A stretch of DNA of 64,000 bases from Uliginosibacterium aquaticum (GCF_012972705.2 NZ_JABCSC020000003.1:186001-250000); one strand, 5' to 3'. Positions 25,231-34,268 are shown, numbered from the stretch's first letter. Program-made: numbers and translations. The notes: generated by a model not told the origin, from the letters alone.

Positions 25231-26063
25231 ATCGTACCCAGCGACTCACCAAGGAAGATCCAGCCAAACAGGATGGTCAGCACCGGGCCGAGGGTGCCGA
25301 TCATCGAGGTGGGGCCGGCGCCAATACGGCGCATGGCCACCGCGATCAGCCAGATCGGCAGCACCGTCGACACCAGTGCCATGGCGAGGCCCAGTGCATG
25401 CACCTGCCAGGGCTGGACGAGATTCGCCAAGGGCCGCATCACGGCGAACTGGGCGAGGCTCAGGAGGCAGGCGATGGTCGAGGCGAAGGCCGCGACACGC
25501 GTTGCTCCGAGGGTCTTCACCTCCTCGCCGCTGAGCATCAGGTACAGCGCATACGAAAGTGTGCTGCCGAAGACCAGCGCGCAGCCAAGCAGCACATTGC
25601 TGCCAGCGTGGGCCGGATCCAGATCATGGCCCACGGCCAGCGCGATGCCCAGATAACAGAGCCCCATCGGCAGATACAGCGCACGGGCTAGCGGCTTTTT
25701 CAGGAACACGGCCGAGAGGATCACCACCAGGGTCGGGTAGATGAACAGGATCAGGCGTTCCAGCGCAGCCGTGATGTAGTGCAGGCCGAGGAAATCCAGA
25801 TAGCTGGCGAGATAGTAGCCGGTGAGGCCCAGCACCCCCAGCATGCCCAGATCACGATGCGAGAGCGGGCGCGGTTCGCGCCGTGATACCGAGATGCCCA
25901 TCGCAATGAAGAAGGGCAGGGCATAACCCATGCGCAGCGCCAGCAGGGTTTCGGCATCCACGCCGTAGCGGTAGGCCAGCTTGACGAAGATCGCCTTGAA
26001 GGAAAAGCACACCGCACCGAGTACGGCGAAGGCGAAACCAGAGGCCTGGGTCAGACGCAGCAT
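25167..26063 (-). CDS. EamA/DMT family permease
   Basis: A 298-residue, ten-span transporter of two EamA repeats (FAVLGAVCFSFKAIFVKLAY in the first; LVFGSTLSYALYLMLSG in the second). ATG at 26063 is one base after the stop of the upstream EamA gene (TGA-C-ATG), so translation is likely coupled. The longer open frame to 26225 is a shadow. Its 3-prime end overlaps the convergent CDF gene by 64 bases. Two consecutive EamA genes may form a heteromer, as in paired SMR pumps, but that is inference. Confidence 0.88.
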   Translation of the reverse strand: MLRLTQASGFAFAVLGAVCFSFKAIFVKLAYRYGVDAETLLALRMGYALPFFIAMGISVSRREPRPLSHRDLGMLGVLGLTGYYLASYLDFLGLHYITAALERLILFIYPTLVVILSAVFLKKPLARALYLPMGLCYLGIALAVGHDLDPAHAGSNVLLGCALVFGSTLSYALYLMLSGEEVKTLGATRVAAFASTIACLLSLAQFAVMRPLANLVQPWQVHALGLAMALVSTVLPIWLIAVAMRRIGAGPTSMIGTLGPVLTILFGWIFLGESLGTIQLVGATLVIAGVLLIGRKKA

Positions 26064-26064
26064 G

Positions 26065-26952
26065 TCAGCGGTTTTTCGTACGCAGCCAGGCCTGCAGCTC
26101 GTTGAGCAGCAGCGCACCGATGACCACGCTGCCGCCCTGCAGGGTCGCCACCGAGGGCACTTCGCCGGCACCGAGCCAGGCCCATAGCGGTCCGAACAGG
26201 GCTTCGAGCAGGCCCAGCAAGGCAATCTGTGGTGCGGCGAGGCTGCGCGCTGCGACCACCATCAGCATGCAGGGCAGACCCAACTGGAAGAAGCCGAGGC
26301 TGGCGAGGATCAGCAGATCGTGCGCCGTAGCCTCTAGCGGCCAGGCAAACGGGAGCATGGCCAGCGCCGAGAAACAGGCGCCGAGGCATACCGCCGGCAC
26401 CAGATCCACGGCATGCCCGGAACGCTTGAAGAGGATCACGTTGGTCGAGGCCGCCAGCGGCACCACGAAAGCTACGCCCATGCCGAGCAGATCGCGTGCA
26501 CTGCCGGCGGCGACCCCGCCGGCGAAAATCCAGGCCATTCCACCAACGGCCAAAGCAATCGCCAGCCAGGTTGCCAGCGCCACCCGCTCGCGTAGCACCA
26601 GCCAGGCCAGCAGGGCGGTCACCAGCGGGGTGGCGCTGCTCACGACCAGGGTGTTGCTGGTGCTCGTGAGGGTCAGGGCGAGCATGAAGCAGGAAAAGGT
26701 GATGCCCCACATCAGCCCCGAGGCGAGCAGCGAGCGGCTCGGCCGGCGCAGGCTGGCCAGGGCGGCATGGCCGTTGGTGGCGGCCAGCGCGGCGATCACG
26801 AAGGGCGCGCAAAAGGCGCTGCGCCAGAAGGTCACCTCGAAACTGCGGGCCGCATCCAGATGGCGCGTCAGCACGCCGGCAATGCTCCACAGCAGGGTGC
26901 AGAGCAGCATCACCGCGATCGCGGCTGGGCGATTCAGGCGTCGCGTGAACAT
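26065..26952 (-). CDS. EamA/DMT family permease
   Basis: A 295-residue, ten-span permease. The first EamA repeat starts VMLLCTLLWSIAGVLTRHL and the second ends LNELQAWLRTKNR. It lies two bases after the thioesterase stop and one base before the next EamA gene, so a three-gene operon (thioesterase-EamA-EamA) is likely. The two permeases are clearly diverged from each other rather than a recent duplication. Substrate unknown. Confidence 0.88.
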   Translation of the reverse strand: MFTRRLNRPAAIAVMLLCTLLWSIAGVLTRHLDAARSFEVTFWRSAFCAPFVIAALAATNGHAALASLRRPSRSLLASGLMWGITFSCFMLALTLTSTSNTLVVSSATPLVTALLAWLVLRERVALATWLAIALAVGGMAWIFAGGVAAGSARDLLGMGVAFVVPLAASTNVILFKRSGHAVDLVPAVCLGACFSALAMLPFAWPLEATAHDLLILASLGFFQLGLPCMLMVVAARSLAAPQIALLGLLEALFGPLWAWLGAGEVPSVATLQGGSVVIGALLLNELQAWLRTKNR

Positions 26953-26954
26953 CC

Positions 26955-27410
26955 TCAGCTGCTGCCCAGCAAGGCGTCGATCTCTGCGGCTTCGTCGTCT
27001 TCCTCGACGACCGGAAAGCTGGCGCGTACCGAGTCGAGGATGGGCATCGGCAGGCCGGTCTTGAGGTCGATGAAGACCCAGGCGGTTTCAGCGCGGGCCA
27101 GCACCTGCCGGTCACTCTCACGCCAGAACAGGTATTTTCGCGTGCTGCTGCGCTCGCCGACGCCAGCCACCCAGGTCAGCAGCGTGATCGGGTCATCCAG
27201 CACGGCAGAGCGCAGGTATTCGATGAAGTGCGAGCGGATCACCCAGCTGCAGCGCTCCTTGAAGTAGCGCTCCATCGGCCAGCCCAGATCGGTGGAGTGG
27301 GCAATTGCCACATCCTGCATCCAGCGCAGATATTCGATGTTATTGACATGCTTGAGCATGTCGATGGATTCGGGTGGAACCGTGAAGCGGTGGCGGTAGA
27401 TGCGGGTCAT
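26955..27410 (-). CDS. Acyl-CoA thioesterase, 4HBT hotdog family
   Basis: A 151-residue hotdog protein of the YbgC/4-hydroxybenzoyl-CoA thioesterase type. The N-terminal segment RHRFTVPPESIDMLKHVNNIEY contains the conserved Asp followed by the H-V-N-N motif that carries the catalytic site. ATG at 27410 fits the family start; the frame open to 27644 is a shadow of the methyltransferase end. It heads a tight operon with two EamA permeases. Natural substrate unknown. Confidence 0.87.
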   Translation of the reverse strand: MTRIYRHRFTVPPESIDMLKHVNNIEYLRWMQDVAIAHSTDLGWPMERYFKERCSWVIRSHFIEYLRSAVLDDPITLLTWVAGVGERSSTRKYLFWRESDRQVLARAETAWVFIDLKTGLPMPILDSVRASFPVVEEDDEAAEIDALLGSS

Positions 27411-27456
27411 GGCCGGCGGCGGGAAGGAAACATACCGGCTCGTATTGTGCCATGCA

Positions 27457-28614
27457 TCAAGCCGGCAACAGTTCGCGGAAGACCTCTGGCAGCAGGCAGG
27501 TCTGCAGGCTGCGCTGGGTGAACAGGAAACGCCCGTCGCAGACGAAGCCCAGCTCCTGCCAGTCGACGGCGGTATTGAGCAGCGCGGTGGCGCGGTCGAG
27601 GTCCAGCCCGGCATGGCGCGGGAACAGGGCCAGGATGGAACCATCGAAATTCCGGCAGGGGTGCGTGAAGAAGGGTTGGGCGCGGCGCGTCTTGCCGTTC
27701 ACATAGATGCGTGGCGCATCGCTTACCGGATGACGCCGGCCCCAGCGCCACCAGTTGCTTTCGTCGAAGGGCTTGATGCGGCGGGCCAGCAGCGGCGCTT
27801 TGTGCGCCTCGAGGTGGGGATGCTGGATCTCGTAGAACATGCGCCGGGTTTCGCCGGTTTCGACGCTGCGCGAGCAGACGAAATCGAGATTGCCTTCTGG
27901 GTGCGTGAAGATCGCATCCGCGCCAGAGACTGCCCCGACTTTCACGTCGAAGAGCTCGGCCAGTGGCAGGGCATATTCGCCGCGCAGGAACATCAGCTGG
28001 CCGTCGACCAGCGCGAAGCTGCGGCCGTCGTGCAGGCGGCGGTCGAGGCGATCCTTCTCGAAGCGGAAGATCGCGCAGTTCGGCACATAGGCGCCGAAGA
28101 TCGTGCTGTCGCCGGTCTCGATGAAATCGGTGATCGTGCCCTGTTCGAAAATCCAGGCATTGAGCTTGCGCGCCGCGGTGAGCTTGATGAAGTCGCGCGG
28201 CACGATGAAGATCAGCTCGCCGCCGGGTGCCAGATGGCGGATGCACTTCTCGATGAAGAACAGGTAGAGGTTGCTGCGCGAATCAAACAGCGCCATGTCC
28301 AGCCGCTTGCGGGTCTGCGGCAGGATGTCCTGATAGCGCACATAGGGCGGGTTGCCGATGATGGTGTCGAACTTCTCGCTTGGCGGGTAGGCGAAGAAAT
28401 CCATCTGCAGGGCGCCGACTGGGGCCACCCGGCCATCCAGCTCGATCGCTACGCAGTCCGGCAATGCGCGCGCAAAGGCGCCGTCGCCACAGGAAGGCTC
28501 CAGCACCCGGCCGCGATTGCGCTGCAAGGCCAGCATTTGCGTCACCACGGCGGGCGGGGTGAAGACCTGACCAAAATGTTCGACGGGGTGGAAGGGCACG
28601 GCAGCGGCGCGCAA
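27457..28614 (-). CDS. N6-adenine DNA methyltransferase-like protein
   Basis: A protein of up to 385 residues with an AdoMet-binding motif VLEPSCGDGAFA (about 37-48) and the catalytic NPPY (88-91), followed by FDSRSNLYLFFIEKCIRHL and APGGELIFIVPRDFI, the organisation of gamma-class N6-adenine methyltransferases such as M.TaqI. The C-terminal half should hold target recognition. No restriction endonuclease or specificity subunit is adjacent, so it may be an orphan regulator or modification enzyme. The start is unclear: TTG 28614 or GTG 28599, neither with a ribosome site, shortly after a -10-like TAGAAT (28632-28627). Nucleic-acid target could also be RNA or protein. Confidence 0.8.
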   Translation of the reverse strand: MRAAAVPFHPVEHFGQVFTPPAVVTQMLALQRNRGRVLEPSCGDGAFARALPDCVAIELDGRVAPVGALQMDFFAYPPSEKFDTIIGNPPYVRYQDILPQTRKRLDMALFDSRSNLYLFFIEKCIRHLAPGGELIFIVPRDFIKLTAARKLNAWIFEQGTITDFIETGDSTIFGAYVPNCAIFRFEKDRLDRRLHDGRSFALVDGQLMFLRGEYALPLAELFDVKVGAVSGADAIFTHPEGNLDFVCSRSVETGETRRMFYEIQHPHLEAHKAPLLARRIKPFDESNWWRWGRRHPVSDAPRIYVNGKTRRAQPFFTHPCRNFDGSILALFPRHAGLDLDRATALLNTAVDWQELGFVCDGRFLFTQRSLQTCLLPEVFRELLPA

Positions 28615-28626
28615 AGCAAAGCGCGC

Positions 28627-28632
28627 ATTCTA
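28627..28632 (-). promoter_or_regulatory. -10 element of the methyltransferase gene (putative)
   Basis: TAGAAT on the minus strand 12 bases before the TTG and 27 before the GTG candidate start. It mirrors the plus-strand TAGAAT at 28667. Confidence 0.4.
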
Positions 28633-28666
28633 CTCGCGTGGGTGAGCCCCTCGGCGCGTCACCCGG

Positions 28667-28672
28667 TAGAAT
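28667..28672 (+). promoter_or_regulatory. -10 element of the rhomboid gene (putative)
   Basis: TAGAAT only 9 bases before the rhomboid ATG, which has no Shine-Dalgarno sequence; a leaderless transcript is possible. Confidence 0.4.
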
Positions 28673-28681
28673 GCCGTCACC

Positions 28682-30145
28682 ATGTTCATGATGCCCTGGA
28701 TAGCCCGCCTCACCCGCTCGCGCCTGCCGCTGGGGGTGATCCTGCTGGTGCTGATCAATCTCTTCGTGTTCTTCGCCCTGCAATCGCGGGACGAGAAGCG
28801 CTACGAGCTGATGGTCGACTACTACGCCGGCAGCGTACTGCCGAACATCGAGTTGCCGGCCTTTGAAGCCCATCTGCGCAAGGAGGGCGAGGGCAAGAAG
28901 CTCAAGCGCCTCGAAGCCATGAAGCAGGCCAAGGCCTTGTTCCCGGCCCTGCGCATGATGGAAGCTGACGACAAGTTCATGCGTGCGCTGCATGCCGGGG
29001 AGGTGGTCACCGATGCCCATCTGCAGTACGAGGACTGGCTGCGTGCCCGCCACCAGTTCGAGGCCATGCAGGCGCGCCTGTTCACCGAACGTTTCTCTTT
29101 CGACGGTGAGCATCCGAAGTGGTACACCGCCATCACCCACCAGTTCCTGCACGGCGATCTGGGCCACATTACCGGCAATCTGGTGGTGCTGATTCTGATT
29201 GCGCCGGCGGTCGAAGCGCTGCTGGGCACCGTGCCCTTCCTCGTCGTGTACCTGCTTGGCGGGCTCGGTGCGGTGGGCATGCACTGGCTGCTGATGTCTG
29301 GCGCGGCCGGTTCTCTGGTCGGCGCTTCGGGCGCGATATCGGCTGTGATGGGCGCTTTTGCGGTATTGCTCGGGATGCGCCGGATCCCCTTCTTCTATTT
29401 CGTGTTCTTCTACTTCGATGTCGTCAAGGCGCCGGCCCTGCTGGCGCTGCCGCTGTGGTTGGCCAACGAGGCGATCCAGTTCGTGTGGTTCTCCGGCAGC
29501 TCCAACGTGGCCTATGGCGCTCACTTCGGCGGCCTGCTGGCGGGGGCTTTGCTGGTGCTGCCGCTACGCCGCGCCGCCCTGGCCCGGCTGCAGGCGGCAG
29601 ACGAGGAGGGGAGCGATGAGGAAACGGCGGACGGCAAGCCGGCGCCACGGCCGGCGGCCGAACTGGCCGTGCTCGAAGCGCGCCGCCTGATGGCTGCGCA
29701 GCGTTTTGACGATGCCCGGCGCGCCTACGCGCGGGTGGCGCGGGAAGCTGGCAGTCGCGTTGACTTGTTGCGCGAGAGTCTCAACGTGGCGCGCCTGGCG
29801 CCGGCCAGTGCCGAGTACCACGCCATCGTGGCCAGCGCCCTGGCCAGCAAGGGTCAGGATGCAGCCAGCCAGACCCTGGTGCGCGAATGCTTCACGGAAT
29901 ACCTCAAGCAGGCCAAGCCGCGGCCGCAACTGGCGCCCGAGCTGATCGCCGTGCTGATCGAGCGTTTTGCTGAAAGTCGCAGCCTGCCGGAGCTGGAGCG
30001 TTGCGCCCGCCTGCTGCAGGCGAGTGCACCGGCGCATCCGGGGCTGGATGTGATCCTGGCTCGCTGCGTGCAGGTCTTGCGTGCAGGTGGGGCCTTGCAG
30101 CCCGCGATGGAGATCGCTCAGCTACGCAGCGCAAAGCCCATGTAG
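28682..30145 (+). CDS. Rhomboid intramembrane serine protease with C-terminal helical-repeat tail
   Basis: A 487-residue inner-membrane protease. The first span is at residues about 16-34, then a periplasmic or cytoplasmic insert of about 110 residues rich in charged helices. The rhomboid core has HGDLGHITGN, catalytic Ser216 in GASGAIS and catalytic His281 in GAHFGG. From about residue 320 a long soluble region (LEARRLMAAQRFDDARRAYARV and following) looks like TPR or related helical repeats. The facing gene at 30213 has a similar tail. The ATG at 28682 lacks a ribosome site. Substrate unknown. Confidence 0.88.
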   Translation: MFMMPWIARLTRSRLPLGVILLVLINLFVFFALQSRDEKRYELMVDYYAGSVLPNIELPAFEAHLRKEGEGKKLKRLEAMKQAKALFPALRMMEADDKFMRALHAGEVVTDAHLQYEDWLRARHQFEAMQARLFTERFSFDGEHPKWYTAITHQFLHGDLGHITGNLVVLILIAPAVEALLGTVPFLVVYLLGGLGAVGMHWLLMSGAAGSLVGASGAISAVMGAFAVLLGMRRIPFFYFVFFYFDVVKAPALLALPLWLANEAIQFVWFSGSSNVAYGAHFGGLLAGALLVLPLRRAALARLQAADEEGSDEETADGKPAPRPAAELAVLEARRLMAAQRFDDARRAYARVAREAGSRVDLLRESLNVARLAPASAEYHAIVASALASKGQDAASQTLVRECFTEYLKQAKPRPQLAPELIAVLIERFAESRSLPELERCARLLQASAPAHPGLDVILARCVQVLRAGGALQPAMEIAQLRSAKPM

Positions 30146-30162
30146 GTGCGGCTTCAGCCGCA
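30141..30162 (+). repeat. REP-like palindrome, copy with TGTAGGTGCG head
   Basis: TGTAGGTGCG leads into the hairpin TGCGGCT-TC-AGCCGCA (30147-30162), just after the rhomboid stop. Compare 10238-10258. Confidence 0.5.
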
Positions 30163-30188
30163 GCCCCCTGTTCATCTCTCCGGGCTCC

Positions 30189-30204
30189 GCCGGCTGAAGC
30201 CGGC
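30189..30204 (+). repeat. REP-like palindrome
   Basis: GCCGGCT-GA-AGCCGGC, a perfect 7-bp stem, in the 67-base gap between convergent genes. With the hairpin at 30147 it forms a REP pair and may act as a bidirectional terminator. Confidence 0.5.
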
Positions 30205-30212
30205 CTTACTTC

Positions 30213-31658
30213 TCAAGCTGCGGGGGCTGAAGCCGCGTTCTTGCGCATGCGGCGAATGATGTCGCGCAGGCGTAGCGCCTCTTCCACGCGCGGGTGTTGC
30301 GGATAGCGGTTGCACAGGGTCAGCAGGAACTTGTCGGCCAGCTCGTCCTTGTGCAGATCGTCGCAGAGGATGCTGCCCCCGAGGAAATACACTTCGGGTA
30401 GCAGAGGATGGTTGCGGAACTGCTTGTCGAAGCCGTTGAGGATGTCCATCGCACGCTTCGGCTCACGATTGGCACGCGCGGCTTCGGCCAGCTGCAGCAC
30501 GTGGCTGGCCTCTTCCAGCCGGAACTCGGGCTGGCGCTCGCGGCAGCGCTGCCAGGCCTCCAGCGCGCCCTTGCCCTGGGCGTTGCGCAACATCAGCGGG
30601 ATCAGGCGCAGTGAGTGGTTGATCAGGCGATCATCCTTGCCGGCCAGGTGCAGTAATTTGTTGTAGCGCTCCTGCGCGGCGATATTCTGCGGATCAAGGC
30701 GCTGCGCCTCGTAAGCGACCTCAAGCGCCTGATCGATCTGTCCCTCGGCAATGAAGGCCGCGATGCGCTCGGATTCCTCATCGCTTTGCGACTTCACCGG
30801 GGCCTTGCCGCGCCGGCCCGGCAGTACTTCGACTTCCAGCCCCAGCGCCTCGTGATACTGGTAGAGCACATAGCCCAGCATGTTGAAGGCGATCAGGGTG
30901 AAGTGCATGGCGACTGCCGTGATCAGCCAGATCACGCCCGCCAGGGTCGGCTTGATGGCCGGGAAGAAGTTGCGGATGCCTTCCATGGCTGCTTCGAAAG
31001 CCACTTCATCCTGCGCCTGGAAGGCCTGCTGGGCAGCCGCCTGGAGAGCCTGCCATTTCATGAACAGCGGCAGCAGCTTGGCTTCGCCCATCTGCATGAC
31101 GAGGAACATCTGTCCGGCTGACAGGAAGAACAGGAAGACGCACAGCAGCGCATAGGGCTTGCCGACGCCGCTCATGACATCCCAGCTGGCGGCCGGATTC
31201 AGGCCGGTGCCGAGACTGCGGCTGACCACCATGGCCATCAGCGCGGCCGGTGTCACCACGGTGACCGCGAAGTTGGCCAGCATGCCCATGGTTTCGCCCA
31301 GCAGCGCCGCGATCAGGCCGACGAAGAAGGCCGGGATCACGAACAGGGCCATGATCTTGTAGGGCATGTGGGCCAGCGAATCGTCCGGCAGGGGCGAGTA
31401 GTCCGACACCGACAGGCGCCCGACCGAGGTTTCGTGCAGCACGCGGCTGCCGAAGCGCAGCAGGAAGACCCAGGCCAGCAGGGACAGGCCGCCGATCAGC
31501 ACGACCAGTGCGCCGGGGCTGGTGCCGAAGGCGCCCAGTGCCGGGATGGCCGCGAACACCAGCACACGCCACAGGGCAGAGGGTTGCAGCGGGAACAGGA
31601 AGAAGCGCGGGACGCGGGTCCAGAACGGCGCAATCAGGGAAGAGGTGCTGCTGACCAT
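30213..31658 (-). CDS. Membrane protein with C-terminal TPR-like region, unknown function
   Basis: A 481-residue protein not recognised as a named family. The N-terminal part (about residues 1-270) has five or so hydrophobic spans, for example VLVFAAIPALGAFG, IMALFVIPAFFVGLIAALLG and VIWLITAVAMHFTLIAF, with a charged loop between. From about residue 290 it is soluble and helical, with degenerate repeats (RIAAFIAEGQIDQALEVAYEA; RAMDILNGFDKQFRNHPLLPE). The tail resembles that of the rhomboid gene that faces it across a REP pair. The start ATG is at 31658. Nothing enzymatic is evident; a scaffold or stress-related role is conceivable but not shown. Confidence 0.75.
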   Translation of the reverse strand: MVSSTSSLIAPFWTRVPRFFLFPLQPSALWRVLVFAAIPALGAFGTSPGALVVLIGGLSLLAWVFLLRFGSRVLHETSVGRLSVSDYSPLPDDSLAHMPYKIMALFVIPAFFVGLIAALLGETMGMLANFAVTVVTPAALMAMVVSRSLGTGLNPAASWDVMSGVGKPYALLCVFLFFLSAGQMFLVMQMGEAKLLPLFMKWQALQAAAQQAFQAQDEVAFEAAMEGIRNFFPAIKPTLAGVIWLITAVAMHFTLIAFNMLGYVLYQYHEALGLEVEVLPGRRGKAPVKSQSDEESERIAAFIAEGQIDQALEVAYEAQRLDPQNIAAQERYNKLLHLAGKDDRLINHSLRLIPLMLRNAQGKGALEAWQRCRERQPEFRLEEASHVLQLAEAARANREPKRAMDILNGFDKQFRNHPLLPEVYFLGGSILCDDLHKDELADKFLLTLCNRYPQHPRVEEALRLRDIIRRMRKNAASAPAA

Positions 31659-31832
31659 GCTGTGCGCTCCGCGCGAATCCGGGAAACCCCGGATTATGCC
31701 TAGCAGGCGCCGCCCTGCCCACTTGGCTTAGGGGCATTCCGGTGCGAGATGCTGCAAATTTCACGCCCCGGCCATGATTTCGGCAGGGGCTTTTGATGCC
31801 TTGCCCAGGGGCTCTTGTACCCCGGACTGAGC

Positions 31833-33362
31833 TCAGCGACGCTTGCCGCCCAGAATGGAGCCGAGTACCCCGCGTACGATTTCGCGGCCGATGGAGCTGC
31901 TGATGGTGCGGGTCAGGGTCTTGGCGGCGGTCTGCACGAGGCCGTCGTGCTGACCGCCGCGTGGGCCGGTCTTGCCAAAGAGGATCTCGCCGAGCGCGCC
32001 ATCTAGCAGACCTCCGCCCGCTTGCCCGGCTGAGGTTCCGGGCGCCGGGCTGCCGACGGGTGCGGCGCCTGTGGCGGGGGCTGCGCCGGCACCGGCGCGC
32101 AGCTTCTCGTAAGCCGATTCGCGATCGAGCGCCTCTTCATAGGCGCCATACACCAGCGATCCGTTGATGGCGGCGTTGCGCTCGTCCGGCGTCAGCGGGC
32201 CGATGCGCGAAGTCGGTGGCAGCACGAAGGCTCGCTCGACGATGGCGGGTGTGCCCTTGGCGTCAAGGAAGGAGAGCAGGGCTTCGCCAACGCCAAGCTC
32301 CATGATTGCGGTTTCGGTGCTGAACTTTGCATTCGCGCGCATGGTTTCGGCGGCCACCTTGACGGCCTTCTGGTCGCGCGGGGTGAAGGCGCGCAGTGCG
32401 TGCTGCACGCGGTTGCCGAGCTGACCGAGGACTTTCTCGGGCACATCGAGCGGGTTCTGGGTCACGAAATACACGCCTACGCCCTTGGAGCGGATCAGGC
32501 GCACGACCTGCTCGATCTTGTCGACCAGGGCTTCCGGCGCATCCGAGAACAGCAGATGGGCCTCGTCGAAGAAGAACACCAGCTTGGGTTTTTCCAGGTC
32601 CCCCGCCTCGGGCAGGTTTTCAAACAGTTCGGCGAGCAGCCATAGCAGGAAGCTGCCATACAGCTTGGGCGAGTTGTAGAGCTTGTCGGCGGCGAGGATG
32701 TTGATCACGCCGCGGCCCTGCTGATCGGTCTGCATCAGGTCGGCGATGTTGAGCATCGGCTCGCCGAAGAACTTGTCGCCACCTTGCTCTTCCAGCGTAA
32801 GCAGGCCGCGCTGGATCGCGCCGACGCTGGCCGCCGAGACATTGCCGTAGTCGGTGGTCAACTCGCGACCGTGCTCGCCGACCCACTGGACCATGGCGCG
32901 CAGATCCTTGAGGTCCAGCAGGAGCAGGCCGTTGTCATCGGCGACCTTGAACACGATCTGGAGCACACCGGCCTGGGTCTCGTTCAGTGACAGCAGGCGC
33001 GAGAGCAGCAGCGGACCCATGTCCGAAATGGTGGCGCGCACCGGGTGGCCTTGCTCGCCGAACACGTCCCACAGCGTGGTGGTGAATTTTGCGGGCTCCC
33101 AGTCCGTCACGCCCAGCGCATCCAGGCGCTCCTTGAGCTTGGGTTTGAGTTCGCCCGCTGCGCCGATGCCGGAAAGATCGCCCTTCACGTCGGCTAAAAA
33201 GACCGGCACACCGATGCCGGCAAAGGACTCGGCCAGCTTCTGCAGGGTGACTGTCTTGCCGGTGCCGGTTGCGCCGGTGATCAGGCCGTGGCGGTTGGCA
33301 AACTGGGGCAGCAGGGCAAGATCAAGTTCGCCGCTGCGGGCAATGACGAGGGGCTTGGACAT
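31833..33362 (-). CDS. HerA-like DUF853 ATPase (YjgR family)
   Basis: A 509-residue P-loop ATPase of the HerA/FtsK superfamily. Walker A GATGTGKT lies at residues 30-37 and Walker B FFFDEAH at about 263-269; [29 protein letters not shown] corresponds to the sensor and arginine-finger region. The C-terminal part has a Gly/Ala/Pro linker and a tail ending [18 protein letters not shown]. YjgR-like proteins are widespread and of unknown function, without the NurA partner. The frame continues to 33899 through a shadow; ATG 33362 gives the normal [10 protein letters not shown] start. No nuclease gene is adjacent. Confidence 0.88.
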   Translation of the reverse strand: MSKPLVIARSGELDLALLPQFANRHGLITGATGTGKTVTLQKLAESFAGIGVPVFLADVKGDLSGIGAAGELKPKLKERLDALGVTDWEPAKFTTTLWDVFGEQGHPVRATISDMGPLLLSRLLSLNETQAGVLQIVFKVADDNGLLLLDLKDLRAMVQWVGEHGRELTTDYGNVSAASVGAIQRGLLTLEEQGGDKFFGEPMLNIADLMQTDQQGRGVINILAADKLYNSPKLYGSFLLWLLAELFENLPEAGDLEKPKLVFFFDEAHLLFSDAPEALVDKIEQVVRLIRSKGVGVYFVTQNPLDVPEKVLGQLGNRVQHALRAFTPRDQKAVKVAAETMRANAKFSTETAIMELGVGEALLSFLDAKGTPAIVERAFVLPPTSRIGPLTPDERNAAINGSLVYGAYEEALDRESAYEKLRAGAGAAPATGAAPVGSPAPGTSAGQAGGGLLDGALGEILFGKTGPRGGQHDGLVQTAAKTLTRTISSSIGREIVRGVLGSILGGKRR

Positions 33363-33431
33363 GGGTTCTGGCCTCGGAAAGAGTGAGCGTATTGATACCT
33401 GCGGAATGTAATCCCCGCTGTTGCAGACTGC

Positions 33432-33458
33432 AAAAAAACGGGCGCGATGAACGCGCCC
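33432..33458 (-). terminator. Rho-independent terminator of the cysteine-patterned protein gene
   Basis: Read on the minus strand, GGGCGCG-TTCAT-CGCGCCC is followed by GTTTTTTT. It separates the 33490 gene from the HerA-like gene. Confidence 0.85.
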
Positions 33459-33489
33459 ATAAGGGGGAAAACCGGGAGGATACGAGCGG

Positions 33490-34146
33490 CTATTCCTTGC
33501 AGCTCGCGGTGCATTGTTCGAAGGCGCTCTGGCAGTTTGCGGCGCGGCCACAGCTGTAGAGCTTGTTGCCGCACGCCAGGGTGCAGTTGTTCCACTGTGG
33601 CGTGGCATTCGGCGCATCGAGCTTGAGTGCGTTACCGCTTGTTTTTGCCTTGGCCTTGGCGGGCTGGGCGCCGGAGCAGCCGGCGAGCTCCAGGCTGCGT
33701 GCCGGGCCCGGCACCAGCGGCCAGACTTCCGGCGAGAGCTCCAGATCGCTCTGGATGGCTTCGACGCCGGCGTTGCCCTTGAGCAGGCCGGAGCGTTGCA
33801 GGGTGTCGAAGGCCCAGCAGTCGGCGCGCTTGACTTGCTCAGTGCTGCGCTCGCGATCAATCGGCTGGCCCAGGCGGGTGATCGCGCAGGCGTGGGCATA
33901 GAAGAAGGCGCGGGTCTCGGGCAGCAATTGCGGCATCAGGCTCGGGTTGTAGGTGATCACCCGGTTGCCCTCCACCAGCAGGACGTCGACCAGTTGCGGC
34001 AGGGCCGGATCTGCTTTGCTGGCGACCGGGCGATTCATGCCGTCGGTGCAGCCGGCGAAGCTGAAGTTGACGGTGGGGGCGGCCAGCGCATGGGCGCTGC
34101 CCAGGCACAGCAGCAGGCTGGCGAACAGGTTGAACAGGGTTTTCAT
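33490..34146 (-). CDS. Exported protein with symmetric cysteine motif, unknown function
   Basis: A 218-residue protein with a clear signal peptide ending AHALAAP (about residue 23). The body has Cys pairs in [16 protein letters not shown] and RADCWAF. The last 33 residues hold six Cys in a mirror pattern: C-x3-C-x6-C-x5-C-x6-C-x3-C. Disulfide formation in the periplasm is likely, and a DsbA is encoded at 46790. I do not recognise the family. It is transcribed alone, ends in a strong terminator, and diverges from yebC. Confidence 0.75.
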   Translation of the reverse strand: MKTLFNLFASLLLCLGSAHALAAPTVNFSFAGCTDGMNRPVASKADPALPQLVDVLLVEGNRVITYNPSLMPQLLPETRAFFYAHACAITRLGQPIDRERSTEQVKRADCWAFDTLQRSGLLKGNAGVEAIQSDLELSPEVWPLVPGPARSLELAGCSGAQPAKAKAKTSGNALKLDAPNATPQWNNCTLACGNKLYSCGRAANCQSAFEQCTASCKE

Positions 34147-34220
34147 GACTTTCTCCGGCGGATGAACTGAATCTAGCAGGGAAACCCTGCTCCTTCGGCT
34201 GGCTGACTGATAGGCGGCTG

Positions 34221-34226
34221 TATAAT
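34221..34226 (+). promoter_or_regulatory. -10 box of the yebC promoter
   Basis: A consensus TATAAT 43 bases upstream of the yebC ATG; the matching -35 region is weak (around 34198). AGGGGAG (34257-34263) is the ribosome site. Confidence 0.5.
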
Positions 34227-34268
34227 CCGGACCTTTGCAAATCCAGCCTAATTTAACAGGGGAGCACC

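Noticed and set aside
26955-27644. Longer thioesterase start at 27644
   Set aside because: The extra residues are antisense-frame sequence over the methyltransferase gene end; ATG 27410 matches the family start.
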